NCBI RefSeq assembly: GCF_012844345.1
Contig: NZ_CP051625.1
Coordinates: 124,001 to 188,000, forward strand
Length of the DNA: 64,000 bases
Source: Pseudomonas sp. gcc21
GTDB lineage: Bacteria > Pseudomonadota > Gammaproteobacteria > Pseudomonadales > Pseudomonadaceae
Direction of reading: 5' to 3'
Numbering within the stretch: the first letter of the stretch is position 1; each line of letters starts with the position of its first letter. Below the pieces are notes generated by a model that searched no databases, was not told the DNA's origin, and saw only the letters and a list, made by a program, of their open reading frames with translations. A program made the translations under genes and the position numbers. Below are positions 48,079-58,400 of the stretch, in pieces.

Positions 48079-49044
48079 AACCGCCAGATCTCTACCACCC
48101 AACTTCGCGATGTAACGCACGTAAACAAGCTCGCTCAGCAGTTCTACAAGTGTTTGGGTCACAATGACCGCAGGAAGAAGCGGGATGGCGCCGGGTACAG
48201 CGAGAGCTAGCGGTAGTATGACCAAAGAGTTTCGCGTTCCTGCACTGAAAGCAAGGGCTCGGCCTGCTGGAGCATCGAGACGGAACAACAGGCCGATGGC
48301 CCACCCGACCAGAGGCGCAATAACGGCAAAAGCCAGGTAGAACGGGATAACGAGCAGAGCCGCTTCGATCGCCGCGCCAAGCTGCGGCACCACGGTCGCT
48401 ACGACCACAAACAGCACGAACACAGTAGCGGGTACCGGCAGCACACTAAGGGTCACTAGCGCCTTTGCGCCGGCTTGGCGCCGAGTTGCCCACAACTGAA
48501 CGAGCCCTGCCAGTGCCAGCGGAACTGCGATCAGCCAGATGAAGGCTTCTATGAACGGACCAGGCTTTACAAGGATTGTTACCTCATTTGATAACAACAA
48601 GCTGAGATAGAAAGGCAGTAATAACAACTGCGCGACGAGCAGCACTGGGGTTGCTGCAAGTAGCAAACGTGCGTCAGCACGGCCCAAATGAGAGAAGGTC
48701 ACCACGTAATCGATGCAAGGCGTAAGTAACACCAAGAGCACGCCGAGGCGGACCATTGGGTCAGATGGCAGAAATTGGAGCATCAAAGCCACGAGGAGCG
48801 GAATCGCCACAAAATTTGCGGCGAACAATGCTGCAAGAAATCGACCACGAGTGAGCGAACGCCTAAGGTCGGCAAGGGGCACCTGCAGAAATGTCGCGAA
48901 TAGCATGAATGCCAACGCCGGGTTCACCATCCCTTCAAGTGCGACGGTACCAGGTATCAATAAAGCAATAAGTCCCGCCAAGACCACCGCGCCGAAGTAA
49001 AGGCTCACTTGGTAGCCTTCGAGCCTGTCTCTAATATTCTGCAT
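48073..49044 (-). CDS. Bile-acid/arsenite-type (BASS/ACR3-like) transporter
   Basis: A 323-residue protein with about ten membrane helices. VLLVLLTPCIDYVVTFSHLGRADARLLL resembles the ACR3 arsenite-pump loop with its essential cysteine, and LPLALAVPGAIPLLPAVIVTQTLVELLSELVYVRYI matches the C-terminal BASS signature. Annotated relatives are called arsenic resistance proteins, but true ACR3 membership is uncertain. No arsR or arsC lies beside it. Confidence 0.75.
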   Translation of the reverse strand: MQNIRDRLEGYQVSLYFGAVVLAGLIALLIPGTVALEGMVNPALAFMLFATFLQVPLADLRRSLTRGRFLAALFAANFVAIPLLVALMLQFLPSDPMVRLGVLLVLLTPCIDYVVTFSHLGRADARLLLAATPVLLVAQLLLLPFYLSLLLSNEVTILVKPGPFIEAFIWLIAVPLALAGLVQLWATRRQAGAKALVTLSVLPVPATVFVLFVVVATVVPQLGAAIEAALLVIPFYLAFAVIAPLVGWAIGLLFRLDAPAGRALAFSAGTRNSLVILPLALAVPGAIPLLPAVIVTQTLVELLSELVYVRYIAKLGGRDLAVS

Positions 49045-49335
49045 ACTTTCTCACTGCTGCACCTGCGGTTCGATAAAAGGCCCGAGCCAGAGCGCTTCCA
49101 AGCGGAATGCTGCCATTGCGACAACATCGGTGGCTTCGACCGCATTCACCCGAAGAGCGAAGGCTCACTCGTACCTAGCAGAGTCCATGGTACCGTATTT
49201 TGAGCGTGTGCTTTCTCAGCGCCATGGTTCGAGACAAGGTTCGCGTGCCGAAACGAAAACTATCCGTCCGGAAAAACGTCACAATACCGGGGGCATCGAT
49301 ATTGCTCCGAATTTATATGCGACTTCGAGGATGAC

Positions 49336-50076
49336 GTGAATAATATATGGGCAGTGATCGGTCTAGCATTACTCCCCGCGCTGGGGAACCTAGCAGGTGG
49401 TCTGCTAGCAGAATTTACCGGGACTCCAGACAGCCGGTTGAACAAAGCGTTGCATGCCGCCTCTGGAATTGTCCTGGCGGTTGTCTCCGTTGAACTCATG
49501 CCTGAAGTCCTAGCAACCCTCTCGGGATGGGCTGTGGGAGTCGCATTTGGCCTGGGCGGTATCGCTTACATCGCCATAGAAACCGCCGTGGATGGTGTTC
49601 AACGCTCGCAAGGAAGGACGAGCACTGCCAACCGAGGCATGTGGATGATCTATATCGCTGTGGCCATCGACCTGTTCAGCGATGGGCTACTGATAGGTAC
49701 AGGCTCGGCAGTTGCGTTTTCCATGGCTGTGGTACTCGCCCTGGGGCAGGTTCTGGCTGACGTACCTGAAGGATACGCCACTATCGCAAACATGAAGGAA
49801 AAAGGCGTGCCGCGAGCGCGCCGGATGGTGCTCTCAACCTTTTTCTTCATTCCGGTAATTAGTGCGGCGATGCTCGCCTATTATGTGCTTCGAGATCAGA
49901 GCGAAGCATTTAAGATGATGGGGCTTGCTTTCACCGCAGGATTACTCACTGTTGCGGCAGTCGAAGACATGCTTAGCGAGGCGCACGAGACGACGAGCGA
50001 CTCGCGCGGGTCGGTCCTGGCGTTTATGGGCGGATTCGTATTGTTTACCTTCGTCTCAGCGGGCCTGGGTGGCTAG
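49336..50076 (+). CDS. ZIP-family metal transporter
   Basis: A 246-residue membrane protein with about eight helices. The N-terminal IGLALLPALGNLAGGLLAEF and HAASGIVLAVVSVELMPEVL fit ZIP family helices; the metal-path motif usually written HExPEG reads VLADVPEGYATIANM, and the preceding HNxPEG-type motif reads AIDLFSDGLLIGTGSA, so the histidines are replaced. It starts with GTG at 49336 after GAGGATGAC. Direction and metal are unclear. The 291 bases before it (49045–49335) show no gene. Confidence 0.78.
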   Translation: MNNIWAVIGLALLPALGNLAGGLLAEFTGTPDSRLNKALHAASGIVLAVVSVELMPEVLATLSGWAVGVAFGLGGIAYIAIETAVDGVQRSQGRTSTANRGMWMIYIAVAIDLFSDGLLIGTGSAVAFSMAVVLALGQVLADVPEGYATIANMKEKGVPRARRMVLSTFFFIPVISAAMLAYYVLRDQSEAFKMMGLAFTAGLLTVAAVEDMLSEAHETTSDSRGSVLAFMGGFVLFTFVSAGLGG

Positions 50077-50321
50077 GCCCGCTAGCAGAGTGAGTGAGCA
50101 GCCCGAACCCGCCGGGCGATGATAGGAGTACCGCTGCACCAGCTCCGCTGATCCTTTTCATGCCTAAATGTGGTAGATTCTGCGCCCCGCAATCCACATA
50201 ACCAAACGCCTACCGACTCGGTGTCGGAACTATCTGTCCATTGACACGCGGGGCAATGCTCATCCCTGCCTTCTTATAGGGGTTTCTCCTCCGGCAGCAG
50301 ATGCAGCAGAAGAAACGTAGC
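50077..50321. other. Intergenic region before CusR-type box
   Basis: About 245 bases without a gene between the ZIP gene and the copper-type operator; no terminator with a T run is obvious. Confidence 0.35.
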
Positions 50322-50361
50322 GATTAGCCTTAAATGACAAAATTGTCATTTAAGGCTAATC
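50322..50361. promoter_or_regulatory. CusR/CopR-type operator palindrome
   Basis: A perfect 40-bp palindrome with 19-bp arms (GATTAGCCTTAAATGACAA and complement) and an AA centre. Its core AAATGACAA-N2-TTGTCATTT is the CusR box known from the E. coli cus operon. A GATAAT –10 box lies at 50382–50387 with no –35 box where one is expected, fitting an activator-dependent promoter for the gene at 50429. Confidence 0.8.
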
Positions 50362-50428
50362 CTCTCGTCAGGCTTGAACAGGATAATAGCGGCATGGAAT
50401 TCATACCCAATGCCAAGCCGAGGGCGCT

Positions 50429-50671
50429 ATGACATATCGCAAAATGATGACTGTATTTAGCATGGCTTTCGTCTTGATCGGAGCCAGCACAGCAGTGCAG
50501 GCTGAAGATGGAAGCTTGAAATTGAGGACGATGCTTGCTGATCGTCACGGATATGGTCTGCCTCTTGATGAGCGTAAGGGGAATGAAGTAAAGGAGCGTA
50601 AGCAGCGTATCCTGAATAATGATGAGTTATTCTTGAAAATGACAGAAAAATCAGATCCCGAAAATAGATAA
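50429..50671 (+). CDS. Small periplasmic protein under CusR-type box
   Basis: An 80-residue protein with a signal peptide (MAFVLIGASTAVQAED, cleavage near residue 25) and a highly charged mature part of about 55 residues without cysteine and with one histidine (ADRHGYGLPLDERKG). I do not recognise a family. Its position directly after the operator and before a terminator and the two-component genes suggests it is strongly metal-induced. Confidence 0.65.
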   Translation: MTYRKMMTVFSMAFVLIGASTAVQAEDGSLKLRTMLADRHGYGLPLDERKGNEVKERKQRILNNDELFLKMTEKSDPENR

Positions 50672-50719
50672 TTTCAGTTTCATCTCTTGGGTAGTTACTC
50701 CTTCAACAAGAGATGTTTT

Positions 50720-50743
50720 AGGCGCCTTTGGGCGCCTTTTTTT
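50720..50743 (+). terminator. Rho-independent terminator before two-component genes
   Basis: AGGCGCC pairs with GGCGCCT through a short loop and is followed by seven T. It would stop most transcripts from the CusR-type promoter before copR, leaving read-through for the regulator. Confidence 0.88.
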
Positions 50744-50803
50744 ACAAGCTGGCGACGCCCACGCATCAGAACACGAAGATGAAAGGCCAAACAAGGTGCA
50801 ACG

Positions 50804-51478
50804 ATGCGAGTCCTGATCATCGAAGACGAATTGAAGACAGCCGAATATTTGCAGCAAGGTTTAAGCGAATCTGGTTACACAGTTGACTACGCTTTAACGG
50901 GAACGGATGGAATACACCTTTTCAAAAACCAGCAGTATGCTTTAGTGGTATTGGACGTAAATTTGCCTGGCATGGACGGTTGGTCGATATTGGAAGATAT
51001 CCGCCGCACTAGCGATGCGCGAGTAATGATGTTAACTGCGAGCGGCAGGTTGTCGAACAAGGTGAAAGGATTGGACCTGGGTGCAGATGATTATCTGGTT
51101 AAGCCCTTCGAATTCCCTGAATTGCTGGCAAGAATTAGATCGCTTCTGAGGCGAAGTGAAAAGTTGACCGAAGTCGAATTTTTGAAAGTGGCAGACCTTG
51201 AGGTTGATCCCGCTAGACATCGTGCATACCGAGCAGGGCAGCGCATCGATCTGACTGTTAAGGAGTTCTCCTTATTACAATTACTCATGCGAAATACCGG
51301 TGTCGTTATGACAAGGACTCAAATAATTTCGTTAGTATGGGACATTAACTTCGATTGTGATACTAACGTAGTTGACGTCTCTATCCGAAGGTTGCGCGCC
51401 AAAATAGACGAACCCTTTGACAGGAAGCTAATCCACACCCTGCGCGGGGTGGGGTATGTTCTTGAGGATCGCGGATGA
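50804..51478 (+). CDS. Copper-type OmpR-family response regulator (CusR/CopR-like)
   Basis: A 224-residue regulator with a receiver domain (phosphoacceptor Asp51 in YALVVLDVNLPGMDGWSILE, Lys in YLVKPFEFPELLARIRSLLRR) and a winged-helix domain (VDVSIRRLRAKIDEPFDRKLIHTLRGVGYVLED). Such heavy-metal regulators bind CusR/CopR boxes like that at 50322. The gene and its partner kinase are visibly AT-richer than neighbours, suggesting separate acquisition. Stop and kinase start overlap by four bases. Confidence 0.88.
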   Translation: MRVLIIEDELKTAEYLQQGLSESGYTVDYALTGTDGIHLFKNQQYALVVLDVNLPGMDGWSILEDIRRTSDARVMMLTASGRLSNKVKGLDLGADDYLVKPFEFPELLARIRSLLRRSEKLTEVEFLKVADLEVDPARHRAYRAGQRIDLTVKEFSLLQLLMRNTGVVMTRTQIISLVWDINFDCDTNVVDVSIRRLRAKIDEPFDRKLIHTLRGVGYVLEDRG

Positions 51479-52866
51479 CCAAGCCTTTGAGTTTGTCTCT
51501 GCGAATTGGATTGTCTGTAGGTATTATGGGATCAATTCTCGTTATTTTGATATTCAGTCAATCCTGGATGACGCTGCGCAATCAACTGGGAATAATTTCC
51601 GAGTCCAGGTTAGAGAACAAGTTAAGTCAAATAGAACATGTCATTTCAGAGTCTAACCCGTCGCTTGTTAAAGATACTATTTCACACCCGCTGGGCGATT
51701 TAGTGTCCGGTCACCCTGATCTAGGCCTGCTGGTATGCGATGCTCAAAGGCCGAATAAACTAACTTTTATGGTTGGTTCAGTGCCAAATGAGTTGCTAAC
51801 TGGAAGCACTTGTACCGCCGAACTTGATACATATGAAAATCGGTTTGCTCAGCTCGGCATCAAGGCGCTAATAAAGACTAGCACTGTGCGCATTGCTGGG
51901 AGCAGCGAGAATTTTCTGCTAGTACTCTTCAGTAATCGTTCCGATGATTCCGAATTGCTTAGCGCCTACCTGAATTCGACCGTATTAGCGGTGCCGCTGT
52001 TCCTGGTATTAATTGGATTCGGGTCATGGTGGATTGCCCGACGAGGGTTGGCTCCACTGAGTAACTTCAGAGAATTGACTTCCATCGTTACCACAAATGA
52101 TCTTGATGGAAGAATAATAACCTCTGGTCTGCCCGTGGAGCTTAAAGAGCTAGCAAACAGCGTAAATTTCATGTTGGGAAGGCTTGAGGGTGGCGTGCAA
52201 CAACTTTCCGATTTTTCTGATGATCTGGCTCACGAGTTGCGATCTCCGATTACTAATCTCATGGGTAAGGCGCAGGTGGCTCTTTCTCGCGACAGATTAT
52301 CATCACAATACAAAGAAACGTTGGAATCATGTGTAGAGGAGCTTGGCAGAATATCGCGGATCGTTTCAGACATGCTCTACCTTTCGCAAGCTCTTCAGTC
52401 GGATTCAGCTAATCTATCAGATAAAATTCCGTTAAGAAGAGAAGCTGAACAAGTAGTCGACCTGTTTAATATGATCGCGGAAGAAAAGGGAATATCGCTG
52501 ACCGTCCAAGGAGACGGCGTTATCGTGGGCGACAGGTTAATGGTACAGCGAGCTATATCGAACCTATTATCGAACGCCATCAGACACGCGTCCCCCCACA
52601 GCAACATCCCGATCCTCATCACGAGCCAAGGTCAATCTATCGTGTTGTCTGTGACAAACGATGGCCCCGGTATACCCGAAGAGCACACTGAAGCGATATT
52701 CAAGCGTTTTTACCGGGTGGACAGGGGCCGCTCACGTGACGAAGGAGGGACAGGACTTGGTCTTTCGATCGTCCGTTCAATCATGGACATTCACCAAGGC
52801 AGCGTCACGGTGAATACCAGCACAACTGGTCCTACGACATTTCAACTGTGGTTCAACCTTATGTGA
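51475..52866 (+). CDS. Heavy-metal sensor histidine kinase (CusS/CopS-like)
   Basis: A 463-residue membrane kinase. Helix 1 is near residues 10–35, then a periplasmic sensor of about 130 residues, helix 2 near 165–190 (VLAVPLFLVLIGFGSWWIARRG), HAMP, and the phosphoacceptor His near 253 in DDLAHELRSPITNLMGKA. The ATP-binding domain has LSNAIRHASP, NDGPGIPEEH and GGTGLGLSIVRSI. It presumably senses periplasmic metal; the ligand cannot be read from sequence. AT-rich, like its partner. Confidence 0.9.
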   Translation: MTKPLSLSLRIGLSVGIMGSILVILIFSQSWMTLRNQLGIISESRLENKLSQIEHVISESNPSLVKDTISHPLGDLVSGHPDLGLLVCDAQRPNKLTFMVGSVPNELLTGSTCTAELDTYENRFAQLGIKALIKTSTVRIAGSSENFLLVLFSNRSDDSELLSAYLNSTVLAVPLFLVLIGFGSWWIARRGLAPLSNFRELTSIVTTNDLDGRIITSGLPVELKELANSVNFMLGRLEGGVQQLSDFSDDLAHELRSPITNLMGKAQVALSRDRLSSQYKETLESCVEELGRISRIVSDMLYLSQALQSDSANLSDKIPLRREAEQVVDLFNMIAEEKGISLTVQGDGVIVGDRLMVQRAISNLLSNAIRHASPHSNIPILITSQGQSIVLSVTNDGPGIPEEHTEAIFKRFYRVDRGRSRDEGGTGLGLSIVRSIMDIHQGSVTVNTSTTGPTTFQLWFNLM

Positions 52867-52874
52867 GGTGGCAT

Positions 52875-54287
52875 ATGTTCGCTCTTATTTGTCGTCGTCT
52901 GCGGCCGGCCCGATGGCCGCGTCAGGCGAGGCTTGTGTTTGTTTACAGTATGTTGATGGGGCTGTCAGACCTTGGTTGGGCGGCAGACCGCGAGACCGCA
53001 ATACTGACCTTGCCTGAGGCATTAGCTCGTGTTCTGCAGTCCAGCCCCGAGCTGGCTGTTTATCCCTATGAAATCCGTGCCGCCGAAGCAAGAACCTTGC
53101 AGGCGGGCCTGCGGCCCAATCCTGTTCTATCCATGGAAGTCGAAAATGTTCTTGGCAACGGTGCACTTTCCGGGGTTGACGCAATGGAAACCACCCTGGC
53201 ACTGAGCCAGGTCATTGAGATGGGTAATAAACGCAGCCTGCGGCGCGACGTCGGCAGTTGGCAGCGCCAGGCGGTGGAGCGTGATTACGAGCTTGCTCGC
53301 CTTGATGTTCTGGCGGCAGCTGCAAGCCGCTATCTGGAAGTGGCGCAAATACAGAGATTGCTAGATTTCTCCGAGCAGGTTGTCGACTGGACTCTAGCAG
53401 CTCAGGCCGTCGCCAAGAAGCGTTTCGACGCCGGTAGCGCAAGTAGGGCCGAGCTTGGTCGCGCACGAACAGATGCGATGCAGGCGGCGCTCGCGGTTAG
53501 CAATCTCAAGGTTCGGCTGGCGAATGCCAAACGCCGGCTGGCAAGTTTGTGGGGAGAGAGTGAGCCGGATTTCGCGATTGTGGGCGCGGAACTTTTTTCA
53601 TTGGTGGAGCTGCCGGACTTTGCCCGTATTCGTACTCAACTCGAGCAAGCACCGCAATTGCAACGATTTCTGACACAGGGCAGGTTACGCGAGGCCGAGC
53701 TTGAACTCGCTACCGCGCGCGGCCGACAGAACATTGAGGTCGGCGCCGGGTTCAAACACATTCGGGAAACCAACGATATAGGGATGGTGCTGCAATTCTC
53801 CATGCCGCTGGGCGTTAATGACCAGAATCAGGGAAATATCCAGGCCGCCCGTGAGGACCTTGCGAAACTCGACCTGGAAGAGGAGGCAACACGGGTCAAA
53901 ATTTTTACCGAGCTACGCAATGCATACGCTCAACTGGGACAGACACGTAACCAGGTCGCGGTACTGCGGAACGAGATCCTGCCCGAAGCACGGGAAACTC
54001 TCATGTTGATTCAGGACGGTTATAAGGTAGGGCGCTTCTCCTATCTCGAACTCGTGCAGGCCCGGCAGCAAGTGCTGGCCGTCGAGAACGACGCGGTTGT
54101 CGCCGCCACCGACTTCCATCAAACCCTTATTACTCTTGAAACCCTGACGGGTCAGCCTCTGACGGGAAGCGGACAAATTCTTACCCGCGCCGCTACTGCA
54201 AGCGGTGTTTCGTCCGAATTCCGTCTGCCCTACCTGGATGGATCCGCTGGTGCAGAGCAATCGTCACGACAGGAAGAATCACGATGA
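52875..54287 (+). CDS. czcC: Outer membrane efflux protein, CzcC-like
   Basis: A 470-residue TolC-family protein with signal peptide (ends near LGWAADRE) and two repeated barrel-helix halves (VLQSSPELAVYPYEIRAAEARTLQAGLRPNPVLSMEVEN; LGQTRNQVAVLRNEILPEARETLMLIQDGYKVGRFSYLELVQARQQVL). It forms the outer membrane channel of the RND pump. ATG 52875 follows GAGGTGGC, nine bases after the kinase stop, so it is probably in the same transcript. Overlaps czcB by four bases. Confidence 0.9.
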   Translation: MFALICRRLRPARWPRQARLVFVYSMLMGLSDLGWAADRETAILTLPEALARVLQSSPELAVYPYEIRAAEARTLQAGLRPNPVLSMEVENVLGNGALSGVDAMETTLALSQVIEMGNKRSLRRDVGSWQRQAVERDYELARLDVLAAAASRYLEVAQIQRLLDFSEQVVDWTLAAQAVAKKRFDAGSASRAELGRARTDAMQAALAVSNLKVRLANAKRRLASLWGESEPDFAIVGAELFSLVELPDFARIRTQLEQAPQLQRFLTQGRLREAELELATARGRQNIEVGAGFKHIRETNDIGMVLQFSMPLGVNDQNQGNIQAAREDLAKLDLEEEATRVKIFTELRNAYAQLGQTRNQVAVLRNEILPEARETLMLIQDGYKVGRFSYLELVQARQQVLAVENDAVVAATDFHQTLITLETLTGQPLTGSGQILTRAATASGVSSEFRLPYLDGSAGAEQSSRQEESR

Positions 54288-55390
54288 ACAAGCTATTGAA
54301 TGTAATACTTGGCAGTTTGCTTCTGGTTGCGCTGCCGCTTCAGGGCGCACTTGCTGCAACCGATCCGAAAACGGAAACAGAAGCTGCTCATGCTGAAGAG
54401 GAAGCTTCGCATCAGCACGAATCAGAAGAGCACGGCGCCGAAGCAGGACATTCCGATGAGGAGCACGATGAGGAGGAAGGCGACCATGCCCCAGAAGAAG
54501 CAGGGCATGACGATCATGCTGGAGAAAATCAGGGAGATGATCACGAAGGCCACGAGGAGAGCGAAGAGCCGGTTCTGACCCTTAGCGCTGATCTGTTACG
54601 CGAGTTCGGTGGTGAAATTGCCGTTGCTGACGCGGGTGTCATTCGCCAGCAGGTGTCATTGCCAGGCGAGATCCAACTGAACAAGGAAGCCGTCGCTCAC
54701 ATCAGTCCGCGTTTTGCGGCGAAAATCGTTGAGGTGCGGGCAAAGATCGGCGACAAGGTCAGTGCCGGCGAAACCCTTGCCGTGGCAGAGAGTTCTGAAA
54801 CGCTTGCACGCTTCAACCTCACATCGCTGATCGACGGCGTGGTGATCAATCGGGACGTTACGTTGGGAGAACATTTGTCACCGGATGACACTGCCTTCGT
54901 GGTCGCGGATGTGTCTACTCTCTGGGCTGACATAGCGCTCTATCCCAAGCAAGTACCGTTGGTGGAGGTTGGTCAGCCGGTTCGTCTCAGTACGAGCTAT
55001 GGCCCGGAGCCGGTTGAGGCTCGCATCGACTATGTGGCTCCCTCGGTTGATGAGTTAACACGCACCGGCTTGGCGCGCATTTTCCTGTCCAACGAGAATC
55101 GTGCGTGGAAACCGGGCATGTTCGTCCAGGGTGATATCTCCATTGGCGAATATCCGGCAGCCGTGGTAGTCCCGGAGAGCGCGATCATTGATTTGGAGAG
55201 TCAACCAACAGTGTTTGTACAGGAAGGCGAGCGTTGGGAGCCGAGACCTGTGGAGCTTGGTCGCAGTGACGACAAATCGGTAGAAATCCTGGCGGGTCTG
55301 GAGGCCGGCGAAAGTTACGTTACCGAGGGCGGTTTCGTGCTCAAGGCGCAACTGCAGAAGAATGAATTCGAATCCGGTCACAATCACTAG
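54284..55390 (+). CDS. czcB: RND efflux periplasmic adaptor, CzcB-like
   Basis: A 368-residue membrane fusion protein. After the signal peptide (residues 1–24) comes a 65-residue His/Asp/Glu-rich stretch (about residues 28–92, with repeats such as HSDEEHDEEEGDHAPEE) that probably binds metal. Lipoyl and beta-barrel domains follow (SLPGEIQLNKEAVAHISPRFAAKIVEV ... VVPESAIIDLESQPTVFVQEG). It joins CzcA to CzcC and may hand over metal. It starts inside the czcC stop. Confidence 0.9.
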   Translation: MNKLLNVILGSLLLVALPLQGALAATDPKTETEAAHAEEEASHQHESEEHGAEAGHSDEEHDEEEGDHAPEEAGHDDHAGENQGDDHEGHEESEEPVLTLSADLLREFGGEIAVADAGVIRQQVSLPGEIQLNKEAVAHISPRFAAKIVEVRAKIGDKVSAGETLAVAESSETLARFNLTSLIDGVVINRDVTLGEHLSPDDTAFVVADVSTLWADIALYPKQVPLVEVGQPVRLSTSYGPEPVEARIDYVAPSVDELTRTGLARIFLSNENRAWKPGMFVQGDISIGEYPAAVVVPESAIIDLESQPTVFVQEGERWEPRPVELGRSDDKSVEILAGLEAGESYVTEGGFVLKAQLQKNEFESGHNH

Positions 55391-55404
55391 CCCAGGAGAA
55401 CAGT

Positions 55405-58400
55405 ATGCAAAGCATCATCCGTTTTGCGCTGGATAACCGGCTGCTGGTGGTCGTGTTAGCTCTGGCGACACTTGTTGGCGGTTACTTCGCTTATCGCACC
55501 CTGCCGGTGGACGCCTACCCGGATATTTCGCCGGCATTGGTCCAGGTGTTCGTGGAAACCGAGGGGTTGGCACCCGAAGAAGTGGAAAAATACGTCACCT
55601 ATCCGATTGAAAGTGCAATGAATGGTCTGCCAGAACTCGACCATGTGCGTTCGATTTCCAACTTTGGGCTGTCAGTTGTCAATATCTATTTTGAGGATGG
55701 GACTGATATCTATTTCGCCCGGCAATTGGTGGGCGAGAGGCTTCAGGTCGCTCGGGAGTCGATTCCCACCGGTTTTGGCGAGCCGGTCATGGGGCCTATT
55801 ACTACAGGGCTTGGGCAGATACTGTTTTATGTACTCGAGGACACCAGCGGTCAATACAGCACTACCGAGCTGCGTGAGATTCAGGACTGGATCGTTAAGT
55901 TCAATTTGCAGACCGTCAAGGGCGTAACCGAAGTTCTTTCGATTGGCGGCGAAGTGAAACAGTTTCATGTGAATGTCGATCCGAACGCGCTGCTTCGCTA
56001 CGACGTCAGTTTGCCGGAAATCAAGGAGCGTATTGAAGCCAACAACGCCAATGCCGGCGCCCAGTTCATCGTCAAGAATGACGAAGAATACATTGTGCGG
56101 TCGGTGGGTCTTGCCACAGATCTCGAGTCTCTTCGCAACATTGTGGTGAAGACCATCGACGGGACTCCCGTTTATTTGCACCAACTTGGTGATCTGGACA
56201 TTGGCGGAGAAATTCGCCGCGGACTGACTACCAAGGATGGCAACGGCGAGGTGGTTGTCGGCATGGTGTTGAAGCTGATCGGCAGCAACACCTCCAACGT
56301 TATCGATGCGGTAAAGCAGGAGTTGGCGACAATCAACGATAACCTGCCTGAAGGCATCGAGGTGCAGCCGTATTATGACCAGGCTACGCTCGTGAAAGCG
56401 GCCGTAACCACGGTGATCAATGCTCTGTTGCAGGGCATCATTCTAGTAGCCCTGGTTCTGCTGGCTTTTATGGGTGGTCTCAGGCCAAGCCTGGTGGTGG
56501 CGCTCTCCATTCCATTTTCGGTCGGCTTTACCTTTCTTGCGATGAAAATTTTCGGAATATCCGCCAACCTGATGTCGCTGGGTGGGCTTGCCATCGCTAT
56601 CGGTATGATGGTGGATGGCGCGGTTGTGGTGGTTGAAAACGTTGATCGCATGTTGCGCGAAGCTAGGCCTGATGAGTCGCGTCTGCATATCGTGATGCGC
56701 GCCTGTCAGTCGGTCGCAAGACCGATCCTGTTTGCGATCAGCATTATCATTGTCGTGTTCCTGCCGCTATTCACCTTACAGGGCGTGGAAGGTGCGACAT
56801 TCAAACCGCTGGCTTACACGGTGGCGGTGGCGATGTTTGGATCGCTGATCTTCGCGCTAGTAATCGCACCAGTAGCCGCTTCGCTCCTGATGAGGAGCCC
56901 CAAGGTTCGTGAGGACAAGCCACGCAAGGACATCATCAGCTTTCTGCTCAAAGGTTATAAACCACTGGTAGAGGCAATGGTTGCTCGCCGCTGGATCGCG
57001 TTGGCGCTGGCGGTCGTCGTTCTGGCGGTGGGCGCTGCAGTAGCGCCGCGTCTGGGCTCGGAATTTGTGCCGCGTCTGAATGAGGGCGACCTGTTGATTC
57101 GCGCCACCATGGCGCCTTCTATCTCGTTGGAGAAAGCCAAAACCACTATCACTGTTTTTGAACGGCAACTGATGGAAGATTTTCCGGAGGTAACGCAGGT
57201 AGTCTCGCGTATTGGCCGGGGTGAAGTTGGCGCACACGCCGATCCGGTAAACAACGCCGAGATATTCGTTGCTCTCAAGCCACAGGAGGAGTGGGTGAGC
57301 GCGGATACATTGGACGGTCTTTATGCCGCAATGAGCAAGAGATTTGAAGATTTCCCCGGCGCCAAGTTCAACTTCACACAACCAATTGCCGCTGCTGTGG
57401 ATGAATTGCTGACGGGGACCAAGGCCGAACTTGCAGCCAAGCTCTTTGGTGATGACCTTGATGTGCTTGTTGAAAAAGCACAAGAGATCGAACAGGTGAT
57501 GGGCACAGTGCCTGGAGCGCAGGATGTTCAACGCGATCAGATCGGTGGCACACCGCAACTGCGCATTACGCTGGACCGGGCTGCGATCGCCCGCTACGGA
57601 CTCAATGTGAGTGATATTCACGATACGTTGAGCGTCGCGGTCGGTGGTAGCGAAGCGGGACAGGTGTTCGAGGGTATTCGTCGTTTCGATATATATGTGC
57701 GTCTGAAAAAGGGGGCGCGAAACGAGACGGAAGTCATTCGGCAGCTGATTCTCGAAAACGCCTCCGGCCAGCGGATACCCTTGGAGGAGCTGGCAAGTAT
57801 CGAAGAAGTTGTCGGGCCACGGCAAATCACCCGAGAAAACAATCAGCGTTTCATCACCATTCAAACGAACGTGCGTGATCGGGACATCGGCTCCTTTGTT
57901 GCCGAAGCCGATGCTGCTATTGCTGAACAGGTCGACCTGCCGCCGGGGTATTTTCTCAAGTGGGGTGGTCAGTTCGAGCTTCAGCAACAGGCCAACAAGC
58001 GTCTGATGATCGTGGTACCGATTACCCTGGCGCTGGTGTTCATAATGCTTTACGCAAACTTTGGTTCGCTGCGTAACGCTTTACTGATCATGCTCAACAT
58101 CCCGTTGGCTCTGGTGGGCGGTATCGTTGGCTTGTGGTTGACGGGGCAGAGCTTGTCAGTACCTGCGTCAATTGGTTTCATCGCGCTTTTTGGTATCGCA
58201 TTGGAAAACGGTCTGGTGCTTGTCAGCTATCTCAATGAGTTGGTCAGAGATGGCGTTTCCGTTGCTGAAGCCAGTGTCCGGGCGGCGTGTGCACGTCTGC
58301 GAGCGGTGATCATGACTGCTGTGACAACGGCGCTTGGGCTGTTTCCGCTCTTGTTCGCCAGCGGCGCCGGCAGCGAAGTGCAACGGCCTCTGGCCACCGT

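Noticed and set aside
56857-57987. Minus-strand open frame of 376 codons across czcA
   Set aside because: Antisense to a well-supported RND pump gene; no recognisable domains.
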